Of a stretch of DNA of 26,362 nt, positions 1-7,385 are shown piece after piece. Numbering within the stretch: position 1 is the first letter of the stretch; each line of letters begins with the position of its first letter. The translations under genes and the position numbers were made by a program. The DNA comes from Puniceicoccales bacterium (GTDB lineage: Bacteria > Verrucomicrobiota > Verrucomicrobiia > Opitutales > JAIRKQ01): contig JAITIO010000036.1 in the NCBI GenBank assembly GCA_031279395.1, positions 1-26,362 of the forward strand, given 5' to 3'. The notes beneath the pieces were generated by a model. It was not told the origin of the DNA, did not search any database, and saw nothing but the letters and a program-made list of their open reading frames with translations.

Positions 1-2216
1 GTTGCGATGGCGGTGCCATCTGTGATTGCCCAATCGGATCCCAGCCTCGCTGCAAAAATGTTCACCGTGGAGTCCACGGTTACGGGTTTAAGTAGGTCAT
101 TCAGGGGTGACTCACTTAGAGGGGATGAGGATCTAGCGCCTATACCCACGCGCCAGCCAAAGGCACTGCCACCCTCGCCCTTGTCCGTATTGTCGGCTCC
201 AAAGGCATTGACGGTGGTAGTTCCTGAGGAGTACGCCACAGCCGCTAGGGTTTGACTCCCGTTCATAACTACGGTTGTGTTCCTGGCAATGGACTGCCCG
301 CTCCTCGTAGCTGCACCTATTACGTTGGCTGATGCTACGGGATTGCTGGCAGCAGTGCCGGTGGATGCGGATGCGGTCAAGAAATTCCCATTGTCCATGA
401 CTAATATTAGGTCAGATGTTTCGGCGTAACCATTCGTGCTGTCGCAGCTAGCTCCAAGTACGGAAGCAACCGCATATGGGTGGGAGGCGTTGGTGTTTTG
501 TGGCAATGTTTCATAGAGCAAGTATGCCGGATCGTTATCTGAAATGTAATGCACGGAAACCGCCAATGTATTCCCTTGTCCCATATTCCATATGGCATTT
601 GCTACCCTTGCGTGGGCGCCACCGGTCTGATTTCCAGAGTCATTGACACTACTACCGAACACCACAGCGGAACCATTGGCAGCCGACAGGAATGTGTTAT
701 CATTTCCAATACTCCATATCACCCCATTTGGACTTGCCGACAAAGTATTATTATTTTCTCTTCCTTCGGAGGAATCGTAGATGCCGACCCCTGCCAAACC
801 ATATGAATTTCCACTTTTGTAGGCACTACCGAGAACGGCGGATGAAGATCCGGAGTAGGCTTCGAAGATGTTACTATTTCCAACACTCCACACTACGTCA
901 AAAACAACTGCTTCATCTTTGTTGTTATGACCTCCACTGTTACAGCTGGCACCGAGCACGGTCGCAGAAAAACCGGAATAGGATTTGAAGTGATTGTTAT
1001 TCCCAATCTCCCATTGTATGGAACTTCCTGAGTCACCTCCGTTATTGACAATTGCTGCGCTACCTTTATGTACGCTGTCACAGCTGGCACCGAGTATGGT
1101 TGAGGCTGCGGAACCGTAGGCAGTAAAATTATTGAAGTCTCCAATGGTCAAGAACGTATTTATCATCGTTGCCGGACCACTGCCTCCGCCACCACCGAGG
1201 GAACAGCTAGCACCAATAACACTGGCGGTTGCACCGTAGTAATGGTCACTACTATTAAAAGGAGTACAATACCCACCGGCGTAAGCCTCCATGCGATTGT
1301 AATTCCCAATACTCAATCTAATGTTGCTCATTTCCGCTTGACATTTGTTGCTATTATCATCATTGCTTTGGTTAAAACTGCTGACGCAGCTGGCACCCAG
1401 CACCGTGGCTGAAGAACCAAAGTATTTATCGATGGTTCCTGCTTTTGGACCTTCGGAATACGCTATCAGGGCATTGTAATCTCCAATAGTCCATTGTGGA
1501 TCATTGATTCCAATGCTAGTGTTATTGACGACCGCACCTGCATCCGTATTGGCAGTACTGCTGTTATAGAGCGTATTCAGGCTGGCACCTACGACGACGG
1601 TGGCAGAGCCATAAAAAGTTGTACCATCTCCTGAGACACTAACTGCACCACCATGGGCTACCAAAGTATTTACCTTACCCTCGGTACCACCGGAGAGATT
1701 TACCTTTGTTTTTATCAAACTTGCTTTCCCATTTTGCCCAGAGGCTGTTATACTATTACCTATTACAGCTGCAGCTCCAGCATGTGATGAAGAGGTATAA
1801 TTCGCCGTGATTACGTATGGGTAATTACCATTCTTGAACAGGCTTAGACTTGGTTCCTCCACTAAGCATATGCCGATCGCACTTGAATCGTTATTGCTCA
1901 TGGCATGTATGTGAGATTTCAGAATTTCCGAGGCTAACGCTTTCCAGTACGACGAGCTCTGCATTTCAAACATTGTCGTCAGTCCGGATTCAATGCTTGC
2001 TTCATTGCTGAAAGTCAACGACACGCTACCACTAACGGACGCTGCGATAGGGCTTGCTTTCAAGCTACCTGATTCTTTAAATTCGACATTACTATCATAT
2101 CCCCAGGTTAGGTGAGATTCTTGATTCGTTGAAATGGTATTTTCCGCATGGATACGTGGGAAAAATACACCCCAGCAAAAAAAGAACATTAGAATCCATA
2201 CTTTTAAGTTTTTCAT
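1..2216 (-). CDS. Secreted repetitive adhesin-like protein, partial (3' end outside window)
   Basis: The minus-strand frame is open from ATG at 2216 to the left edge: 738 codons with no stop. Residues 1-24 form a signal peptide (MKN-LKV, a hydrophobic core with FFFCWG, then PRIHA before AENT), so export is expected. From about residue 200 to 690 a motif recurs. Each unit has a W-x-I-G-N/D-x-N-x-F/L-x-A-Y stretch followed by S-A-T-V-L-G-A-S-C. The Gly of the second block falls at residues 210, 274, 335, 376, 422, 463, 521, 588 and 634, so spacing is 41-67 residues. The protein is rich in Ser, Thr, Asn, Gly and Ala, as in beta-solenoid adhesins and autotransporter passengers. Several repeats keep a Cys in GASC. 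No named family was recognised; surface or secreted function is inference. The C-terminus, where an outer-membrane barrel or anchor would lie, is not in the window. Confidence 0.85.
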   Translation of the reverse strand, partial: MKNLKVWILMFFFCWGVFFPRIHAENTISTNQESHLTWGYDSNVEFKESGSLKASPIAASVSGSVSLTFSNEASIESGLTTMFEMQSSSYWKALASEILKSHIHAMSNNDSSAIGICLVEEPSLSLFKNGNYPYVITANYTSSSHAGAAAVIGNSITASGQNGKASLIKTKVNLSGGTEGKVNTLVAHGGAVSVSGDGTTFYGSATVVVGASLNTLYNSSTANTDAGAVVNNTSIGINDPQWTIGDYNALIAYSEGPKAGTIDKYFGSSATVLGASCVSSFNQSNDDNSNKCQAEMSNIRLSIGNYNRMEAYAGGYCTPFNSSDHYYGATASVIGASCSLGGGGGSGPATMINTFLTIGDFNNFTAYGSAASTILGASCDSVHKGSAAIVNNGGDSGSSIQWEIGNNNHFKSYSGFSATVLGASCNSGGHNNKDEAVVFDVVWSVGNSNIFEAYSGSSSAVLGSAYKSGNSYGLAGVGIYDSSEGRENNNTLSASPNGVIWSIGNDNTFLSAANGSAVVFGSSVNDSGNQTGGAHARVANAIWNMGQGNTLAVSVHYISDNDPAYLLYETLPQNTNASHPYAVASVLGASCDSTNGYAETSDLILVMDNGNFLTASASTGTAASNPVASANVIGAATRSGQSIARNTTVVMNGSQTLAAVAYSSGTTTVNAFGADNTDKGEGGSAFGWRVGIGARSSSPLSESPLNDLLKPVTVDSTVNIFAARLGSDWAITDGTAIA

Positions 2217-2238
2217 AGTTTTTACGCTTCAGGGAGTA

Positions 2239-2267
2239 AGAGTAAAATTCCAATGAGATTTGGTCAA
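2239..2267 (-). promoter_or_regulatory. Candidate sigma70-type promoter of the repeat-protein gene
   Basis: On the minus strand TTGACC (2262-2267) is followed after exactly 17 bases by TACTCT (2239-2244), 22 bases before the ATG at 2216. The -35 matches the consensus at 5 of 6 bases; the -10 is weaker. There is no convincing ribosome binding site before the ATG. Confidence 0.45.
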
Positions 2268-2356
2268 CATTTTTGTAAAAAAATTCTAAAAAATTCTAAA
2301 ATTTTATAGAAAATTTTTCAAAAATGCAAAAACGCAAGTAAGATCGTCGTGTAATG

Positions 2357-2460
2357 CTAGGTTCAGGACTCGTAGAAAGAGTACTGACAAAAAGAAGAGA
2401 GACCATCCCCATCGCCTGTTCCTCTCTTCTTTTATTTGAATTTATGAGTCCTGACCCCAG
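2357..2460. repeat. Palindromic intergenic element, copy 1 (MITE-like)
   Basis: The left arm (2357-2376) reads CTAGGTTCAGGACTCGTAGA. The right arm (2441-2460), read on the minus strand, is CTGGGGTCAGGACTCATAAA. The arms face each other as imperfect terminal inverted repeats. Between them lies a perfect 12-bp stem (2390-2401 with 2422-2433). The right arm shares 16 identical bases (AATTTATGAGTCCTGA) with a second locus at 22405-22420. There is no coding capacity. The end of rnpA lies inside the right arm. No target-site duplication is obvious. Confidence 0.6.
2390..2433 (-). terminator. Hairpin downstream of rnpA, probable terminator
   Basis: AAAAGAAGAGAG (2390-2401) pairs perfectly over 12 bp with CTCTCTTCTTTT (2422-2433), with a 20-base loop. 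It begins 9 bases past the rnpA stop. The U-rich side follows the stem in plus orientation, so on the minus strand the U-tract is weak. It could act in either direction, and it is also the core of the palindromic element. Confidence 0.4.
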
Positions 2461-2813
2461 AGCAATTTAGCCGCATTCAAAATGGCGTTGGTTATTTCTT
2501 TGTTTGACTTTGTGCCAATTCCGTGGAAAGCAATGAATAAATAGTCATGGGATTGTTTGAAATACTTCAAATTAAGTCTAAATGCTTCCCGAACTACCCG
2601 TCGGATCCGGTTCCTGGTCACCGCATTGCCGATTTTTCTCGACGTGACTATCCCAATTCGTGGTGTTAAATCATGAAACGACGTGCCTTCTATCGCCCGT
2701 TCGAAGGATTTTAAAACAAATATCTGCCCATAAACACTCTCCGTACCTTTGGAACGAAACTTTTCAAAATCAGAAGATTTTCTCAAGCGTTGGCTTTTGA
2801 ATAGCCGGAACAT
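2442..2813 (-). CDS. rnpA: Ribonuclease P protein component
   Basis: RnpA is the basic protein cofactor of RNase P, which removes the 5' leader of pre-tRNAs. The 123-residue product has the usual family length. It carries the signature RNR region, TSRKIGNAVTRNRIRRVVRE, with the expected Arg-rich RNA-binding helix, and a basic N-terminus (FRLFKSQRLRKSSDF). It lies 12 bases downstream of rpmH on the same strand, the classical rpmH-rnpA pair. The last codons (GQDS, then TAA) are encoded by the right arm of a palindromic repeat, so the C-terminal tail may have been replaced by that element. No Shine-Dalgarno sequence is visible before the ATG. Confidence 0.95.
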   Translation of the reverse strand: MFRLFKSQRLRKSSDFEKFRSKGTESVYGQIFVLKSFERAIEGTSFHDLTPRIGIVTSRKIGNAVTRNRIRRVVREAFRLNLKYFKQSHDYLFIAFHGIGTKSNKEITNAILNAAKLLWGQDS

Positions 2814-2825
2814 TTGTTGGGAGCT

Positions 2826-2966
2826 TTATATGTACACACAGATTTTCTTGCGCCCGATGCGTCTGCGTGCTGATAATACCTTACGTCCGCCCCGTGTTGC
2901 CATACGTGCACGGAACCCACATTTTCTGATTCTTTTTAAATTCGACGGATGATATGTCGGTTGCAT
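2826..2966 (-). CDS. rpmH: 50S ribosomal protein L34
   Basis: This 46-residue protein begins MQPTYHPSNLKRIRK and contains GFRARMATRGGRKVLSARRR, the L34 hallmark; the usual start is MKRTYQPS. L34 is a small, highly basic protein of the large ribosomal subunit. The gene is immediately followed by rnpA, as in most bacteria. The short C-terminal extension after GRK (KICVYI) is less basic than usual. dnaA, often upstream of rpmH, is not here: the next gene upstream is gmk on the other strand. A minus-strand TTGACA lies at 3018-3023, but no good -10 box follows it. Confidence 0.95.
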   Translation of the reverse strand: MQPTYHPSNLKRIRKCGFRARMATRGGRKVLSARRRIGRKKICVYI

Positions 2967-3134
2967 AGTTTGCCTTGCTGGTTTTAATTACTGCCAACAA
3001 AAAGTAAATTTGCCATATGTCAAGGTTTGACTGGTAAATTTCTTGGAAGAGAAAAATTTTAGTCAACATTGTTTACAAACCTTTTCAAAATTTTATCATG
3101 AACTTTGGGATGTTTATTTTTCATTCAAAAACAG

Positions 3135-3153
3135 GCTGAATCGCTGATTCAGC
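3135..3153. repeat. Perfect 8-bp inverted repeat in the rpmH-gmk spacer
   Basis: GCTGAATC, loop GCT, GATTCAGC. On the minus strand the stem is followed by CTGTTTTTG, so it might end minus-strand transcripts. It lies between the divergent rpmH and gmk, so an operator role is equally possible. The rest of this 254-base spacer is AT-rich and shows nothing else clear. Confidence 0.35.
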
Positions 3154-3220
3154 AAAAAAATTATGGAAAAGGAAGGGATTAATTTTAGTCGTATCAATTG
3201 CTCCTACTGTTTTATTAGCG

Positions 3221-3826
3221 ATGAAAAGTAAACACAGTTCCATGGGGAAAATTTCACCCACATTGTTTATACTATCCGGACCCTCTGGAATTGGAAAGGA
3301 TACTGTTACCAGGAGGCTGTTGCAAAGTGTTGGAGTCGAAAATCTAAAAAGGATAGTTACCATCACCACCAGGCAACCGCGGAAAGATGAAGTGGACGGT
3401 ATAGATTATCATTTCATTGACAGGGAAGAATTTCTTAGGCGAATAGAAAGATCGGAATTTTTGGAATATGCCAATGTGCACGGAGATTATTACTACGGTT
3501 CTTCGCGGGCAGCCATCAAATCAACTCTATCGGAAGGAATTAACGCACTTTTGGTAATCGATGTGGTAGGGGTTGAACAAATTTTAAAGCAGAAAAACAA
3601 TTTTCGGACGGTTACAATTTTTATTGCCCCCAAAAGCTTGGATGAACTCAAACATAGAATCGCCGGTCGGGGAACTGAAACAACAGAATCAATGGCCAAA
3701 CGCCTCCAAACTGCAGAAAATGAAATAAAAAAGGCTTCCATGTATGACCACGTCATTACAAGCGGTTCCAGGGATGAGGATTTTGCGGCTCTCTTGGAAA
3801 TATATGAAAAAGCCCAATTGGCATAG
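3221..3826 (+). CDS. gmk: Guanylate kinase
   Basis: Gmk phosphorylates GMP to GDP with ATP, in the cytoplasm. The 201-residue product has the P-loop GPSGIGKDT at residues 20-28, the GMP-binding region ITTRQPRKDEVDGIDYHF, and EYANVHGDYYYGSS, matching the family's E-x-A-x-V-H-G-x-Y-Y-G. The P-loop has Asp where most P-loop kinases have Ser or Thr directly after the Lys; Thr follows next. The upstream frame has no ATG before an in-frame TGA. ATG 3221 is the chosen start; ATG 3242 (MGKISPT) is an alternative because neither has a ribosome binding site. The gene stands alone, convergent with the ABC transporter genes. Confidence 0.93.
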   Translation: MKSKHSSMGKISPTLFILSGPSGIGKDTVTRRLLQSVGVENLKRIVTITTRQPRKDEVDGIDYHFIDREEFLRRIERSEFLEYANVHGDYYYGSSRAAIKSTLSEGINALLVIDVVGVEQILKQKNNFRTVTIFIAPKSLDELKHRIAGRGTETTESMAKRLQTAENEIKKASMYDHVITSGSRDEDFAALLEIYEKAQLA

Positions 3827-3875
3827 TTTTTTATCCCGAGGTAATTGCAGGGATTTATTCTTTATCTTGGCTTGA

Positions 3876-5378
3876 CTAGCGATTATATTTCCCTCCTATT
3901 TTTCGAGAGGAATAGGCTCGTTTTTCAAGTTTCAAGTGTCTTTCTGCTAACTTGGCGAGCTGTGCAAAGGGCAGCCCTATTAGGAAATAGATAAAAGCGA
4001 CGATCGTACCCATTCCAAAGAAATTGAACGAATTACTCGCGATCAGCATGTAGGTTTTTGTCAATTCCATTATTGTGATCAACGAAACGAGGGATGAATC
4101 CTTTAGAATCGCGATGAAATCGTTCGTAAGCGGTGGCAGAACAAACGTAAACGCCTGCGGTAGAATAACATGGCGCAAAGATTGCCATTGGTTCATGCCC
4201 AATGCCCGTGCTGCTTCCATCTGACCATAGGGAACAGCTGCCATTCCGGCACGAAAATTTTCTGCCTCGTAAGCGGCATAGTTCATTCCAAGGGTTAATA
4301 TTCCAGCGACCAACGGCGGCAGTGTTATTCCTATACACGGGAGGCCATAAAATACAAAAAACAGTTGGATTAAAAGTGGAATTCCCCGTAAAAGTTCTAT
4401 CATTGAAATGGCAAAAAAACTTATCCACTTTGGCATGTATACCCTCATAATTGCGAAGCAAAGCCCAAGGACTATGGCTACGCACATTGCTAAGATTGAT
4501 ATCACCAGGGTAACGCCGGCAGCTTTTATGAAAAAAGGTAACACTTTGACATATTGGACCGTTGATTTATTCTGTTGCTCAGGAGACTCAAGTTTCGAGT
4601 TCGGTGTTTCTATTTTTGACGATATTTCACCTAACCGGGAATAGGATGTATTGTACAGATCCCACTTTGATACGATTGCGTCGAGGGAACCGTCCCGTTG
4701 CATATCTTCGATGATGTCATTTATTGCGGCCATAAGTTCCCTATTACTAGGAGCTGATACGATGGAATACCTTGTTTCATCGAGCTCATCAATAATTTTT
4801 AGACCGGATAGCTTTCTAGTATAGTATGCTGCAATTTGTCCATCCAGTAGGATCGCATCTACACGTTTGTTTTTTAGATCGGAAATGGCACAGTATTCAT
4901 TTGGATAGCCGATGACTTTGACATTTTTTAGACTATTCGTCAAAATACTTTCTGCTTTGGAGCTTCGTAAAACACCGACAATTGCTCCACTGCAATCGAG
5001 GATAGACTTGATGTTATCGGTATTTGAACGAACGATAAGTGATAGGCCGCAGGCATAGTATGGATTTGAAAAGATGACACTATTTTCTTTCCCTTCTTCG
5101 GATGAAAAACCATTAATGACCACATCGTACAGATTCCTTTGAAGTCCAGAGATTAGGCTATCCCAATCATTTTGGTGAAACTCTGCCCTGCGGCCGAGGC
5201 GTTTTGCAATGTGCTCTATGATATCTTTTTCAAATCCCACCAGCTTTGACAAATCTCCATTCTCGTAGAACACGTTCGGTGCCCCACTTTCTGCGTCGGC
5301 AGCCCAGTGCAGCACTGATTCATTGGCCAATAAAATAGATCCGAACAACAATAGTAGGATAAAATAGAAACTTTTCAT
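3876..5378 (-). CDS. Polar amino-acid ABC transporter, fused substrate-binding protein and permease
   Basis: This 500-residue protein joins two usually separate ABC importer subunits. Residues 1-18 are a signal peptide (MKSFYFILLLLFGSILLA). Residues about 20-245 form a family 3 solute-binding domain, with GFEKDIIEHIAKRLG, the DVVINGFS region and a hinge-like GAIVGVLRSSKAES. A 30-residue linker leads to a HisM/GlnP-type permease (about 278-485) with several membrane segments and the EAA loop around 369-409 (ENFRAG...AARALGMNQWQSLRHVILPQA). Its ATG shares one base with the TAA of the ATPase gene upstream, so the two are translationally linked and form one importer. The substrate is probably a polar amino acid such as Gln, Glu, Arg or His, but cannot be fixed from sequence. 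Confidence 0.9.
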   Translation of the reverse strand: MKSFYFILLLLFGSILLANESVLHWAADAESGAPNVFYENGDLSKLVGFEKDIIEHIAKRLGRRAEFHQNDWDSLISGLQRNLYDVVINGFSSEEGKENSVIFSNPYYACGLSLIVRSNTDNIKSILDCSGAIVGVLRSSKAESILTNSLKNVKVIGYPNEYCAISDLKNKRVDAILLDGQIAAYYTRKLSGLKIIDELDETRYSIVSAPSNRELMAAINDIIEDMQRDGSLDAIVSKWDLYNTSYSRLGEISSKIETPNSKLESPEQQNKSTVQYVKVLPFFIKAAGVTLVISILAMCVAIVLGLCFAIMRVYMPKWISFFAISMIELLRGIPLLIQLFFVFYGLPCIGITLPPLVAGILTLGMNYAAYEAENFRAGMAAVPYGQMEAARALGMNQWQSLRHVILPQAFTFVLPPLTNDFIAILKDSSLVSLITIMELTKTYMLIASNSFNFFGMGTIVAFIYFLIGLPFAQLAKLAERHLKLEKRAYSSRKIGGKYNR

Positions 5379-6148
5379 TACATGTATCGCTTGAGAAATC
5401 TACGGGTCCTGTCATCCTGTGGGTTTATAAAAATTTCATCCTCATCGGAAATTTCTATAATTTCACCATTTTCCATATAAATTATATAGTCGGAGGCATC
5501 TTTGGCAAAACGCATTTCGTGGGTAACGATAATCTGGGTCATCCCTTCCGCATCGAGATCGCGCATGACCTGTAAAACTTCTTCCACCATTTCCGGATCA
5601 AGGGAAGAAGTTGGTTCATCGTACAGCATGACTTTCGGTTTCATCGCCAATGCCCGGGCGATGGCCGCCCGTTGTTTTTCGCCACCGGATAAACTCCAGG
5701 GATAACGTCCACTAAAATTCCCTAGCCCAACCTTTTCCAGCAATGACATCGCCAAAGCTTTAGCTTTTTCCTGCCGTTCATGTTTAACAACTATTTGAGC
5801 AAGGGTTACGTTGTCCAACAGTGTTTTGTGGGGAAATAAATTAAACGACTGGAAAACCATTCCCACATTTTGGCGCAATTTATGGGCCTGCCTCCAAAAA
5901 AAGTCCTCATTTTTTTCATGGTCCACCATGCGTAGGCAGACGCCATCTATGGTGATTTTTCCATCGTCCAGCACTTCCAAACAGTTCAAACATCTCAGCA
6001 ATGTCGACTTCCCACATCCCGATGGACCTATTACCGAAACCAAATCACCACTTTCTATTTGGAAAGATATATGTTTTAAAATCCTATTCTTACCATAATC
6101 TTTACAAAGATTTGAAATACTAATTAAAGGCTCTGGACGATTGGACAT
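5378..6148 (-). CDS. Polar amino-acid ABC transporter ATP-binding protein
   Basis: This is the cytoplasmic ATPase that powers the fused binding-protein/permease encoded directly downstream. All the nucleotide-binding motifs are present in 256 residues: Walker A GPSGCGKST (41-49), Q-loop Gln100, signature LSGGE (153-157), Walker B VMLYDEP (173-179), D-loop SSLDPE and H-loop His210. The sequence between them (NVGMVFQSFNLFPHKTLLDNV) is typical of the GlnQ/HisP/ArtP subfamily. The TAA stop overlaps the next ATG by one base (TAATG). The 35-base gap to lspA upstream is short enough for the same transcript. Confidence 0.94.
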   Translation of the reverse strand: MSNRPEPLISISNLCKDYGKNRILKHISFQIESGDLVSVIGPSGCGKSTLLRCLNCLEVLDDGKITIDGVCLRMVDHEKNEDFFWRQAHKLRQNVGMVFQSFNLFPHKTLLDNVTLAQIVVKHERQEKAKALAMSLLEKVGLGNFSGRYPWSLSGGEKQRAAIARALAMKPKVMLYDEPTSSLDPEMVEEVLQVMRDLDAEGMTQIIVTHEMRFAKDASDYIIYMENGEIIEISDEDEIFINPQDDRTRRFLKRYM

Positions 6149-6183
6149 TTTTTTAAAAAACTGTTAGCTAATGAAACACAGAC

Positions 6184-6660
6184 TTATCTCGCTTTTTGCA
6201 CTTTTTGTCGAAAAGTAAATAACAAAATTATTACGCCCATACAAATGACGCTATCGGCAATGTTAAATACCGGCCAGTGGTAGAATTTTAGGTCAATTCC
6301 TATGAAATCTACCACATATCCCCGAAAAATTCTATCAAGGGTATTGCCAAAAATTCCACCAAAAACCATCGCCCCAAGAATTTTTTGAAAAGTCGTTCTA
6401 AATTGTTTGTGTGCAAAGCCTAGGATGACCATCGATAGGACTCCAAGCATGGCTAGAATAGATGAATGTCCACCGAACATACTCCAAGCTGCTCCTGTAT
6501 TTTCAGAATAGGTAAAGGACAGGAATGAATTTACCCTGATCACATCATTTTTCACAAAAGTCTGGACAATTATCTTGGTCGCTTGGTCGACCAACACAAC
6601 CAAACATGCGGCGGTAAAACAAATGCATCTAATAAATTTACTCATCTTCTTTGGTTTCAA
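6184..6660 (-). CDS. lspA: Lipoprotein signal peptidase (signal peptidase II)
   Basis: LspA cleaves the signal peptide of diacylglyceryl-modified prolipoproteins in the inner membrane. The 158-residue product has four hydrophobic segments and the conserved boxes VDQATK (Asp25), ENTGAAWS, GNTLDRIFRGYVVDF and FNIADS. The catalytic aspartates are Asp118 (VVDF) and Asp136 (IADS). The gene overlaps the end of the TraR/DksA-like gene by 23 bases if it starts at 6660. An internal ATG at 6645 (MSKFIRC) would shorten the overlap. Its place downstream of ileS recalls the ileS-lspA pair of other bacteria, here with one gene inserted. Confidence 0.95.
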   Translation of the reverse strand: MKPKKMSKFIRCICFTAACLVVLVDQATKIIVQTFVKNDVIRVNSFLSFTYSENTGAAWSMFGGHSSILAMLGVLSMVILGFAHKQFRTTFQKILGAMVFGGIFGNTLDRIFRGYVVDFIGIDLKFYHWPVFNIADSVICMGVIILLFTFRQKVQKAR

Positions 6661-7372
6661 AGTCTGCTAACTCATCGGATGATTGATCAATCTGGAAGAT
6701 CGAGCCACTAGAAGCTTCTGCCGGTTTATGCTTTTCCTTTTCTTTCGCCATCTGCCCTTCAATCGAAAACCTAGCAAATGGTACGGCAAGCAATCGTTGG
6801 GGCTCTATTGGTTTGCCCGTTAATTCACAAATACCATAGGTGCCGTCATAAATTCGCTGGATAGCTTCTTCGACCTCGGTTAATGCCTCCTGTTCGTTGG
6901 TCATTAGAGCTATGGCAAATTCCGAATTAAAAGACTCGATTTCATGGTCGACAACATCCTGGGTATCGCCAACGGAAATGGCCAAATTAGTTGTTGTCAA
7001 CTTGGAAAGTCCCTTTTTGAGATCGTTCTTCAATTTCAATAAAAGTTTGTAGTATTTTCTATACTTTTGGGGAATTTCATCGGGATCTTTATCCCTAACA
7101 TTGACCTGCTTTGAATGTATGGGATCGAATCCAAAAATATCGGCTATGGATGCTGCCCCTACTTTCTGCTGGGTTTGTATATCAATTTGCTGGGCTAGGA
7201 TATCTTTTTTCTTTTCGACAATTTCTCCATGTTTTTCTACCTCAATTCTTTCCTTTCTTATCCGTATCAACTCACGGGCATCGTCGATAGAAAAAACGAT
7301 ATCATCATTTTTTCTTGTCCTGGCAAAATGTTTACCTTTCGCCTCCTGATTAATGTTTTTTAAAACACTCAT
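6638..7372 (-). CDS. TraR/DksA-family protein with degenerate zinc finger
   Basis: The 244-residue protein has a DksA/TraR C-terminal region: a helix with NEQEALTEVEEAIQRIYDGTYG, then GICELTGKPIEPQRLLAVPFARFSIEGQ. DksA-type proteins bind the RNA polymerase secondary channel and use a Cys4 zinc finger. Here only Cys182 of the four ligands remains; the others are Thr, Ser and Gln, so zinc binding by the usual site is unlikely. The N-terminal 150 residues are basic and helical (ERIEVEKHGEIVEKKKDILAQQ) and much longer than in DksA. The C-terminal tail is acidic. It lies 13 bases downstream of ileS and overlaps lspA. The RNA-polymerase role is inferred from the family only. Confidence 0.8.
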   Translation of the reverse strand: MSVLKNINQEAKGKHFARTRKNDDIVFSIDDARELIRIRKERIEVEKHGEIVEKKKDILAQQIDIQTQQKVGAASIADIFGFDPIHSKQVNVRDKDPDEIPQKYRKYYKLLLKLKNDLKKGLSKLTTTNLAISVGDTQDVVDHEIESFNSEFAIALMTNEQEALTEVEEAIQRIYDGTYGICELTGKPIEPQRLLAVPFARFSIEGQMAKEKEKHKPAEASSGSIFQIDQSSDELADFETKEDE

Positions 7373-7385
7373 GTTGTTGTAAATG

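Noticed and set aside
2967..3220. Replication origin near rpmH
   Set aside because: oriC can lie beside rpmH, but there is no dnaA and no cluster of DnaA boxes in this spacer.
4033..4485. 150-codon minus-strand frame
   Set aside because: Lies in another frame within the permease part of the ABC transporter gene, which has clear motifs.
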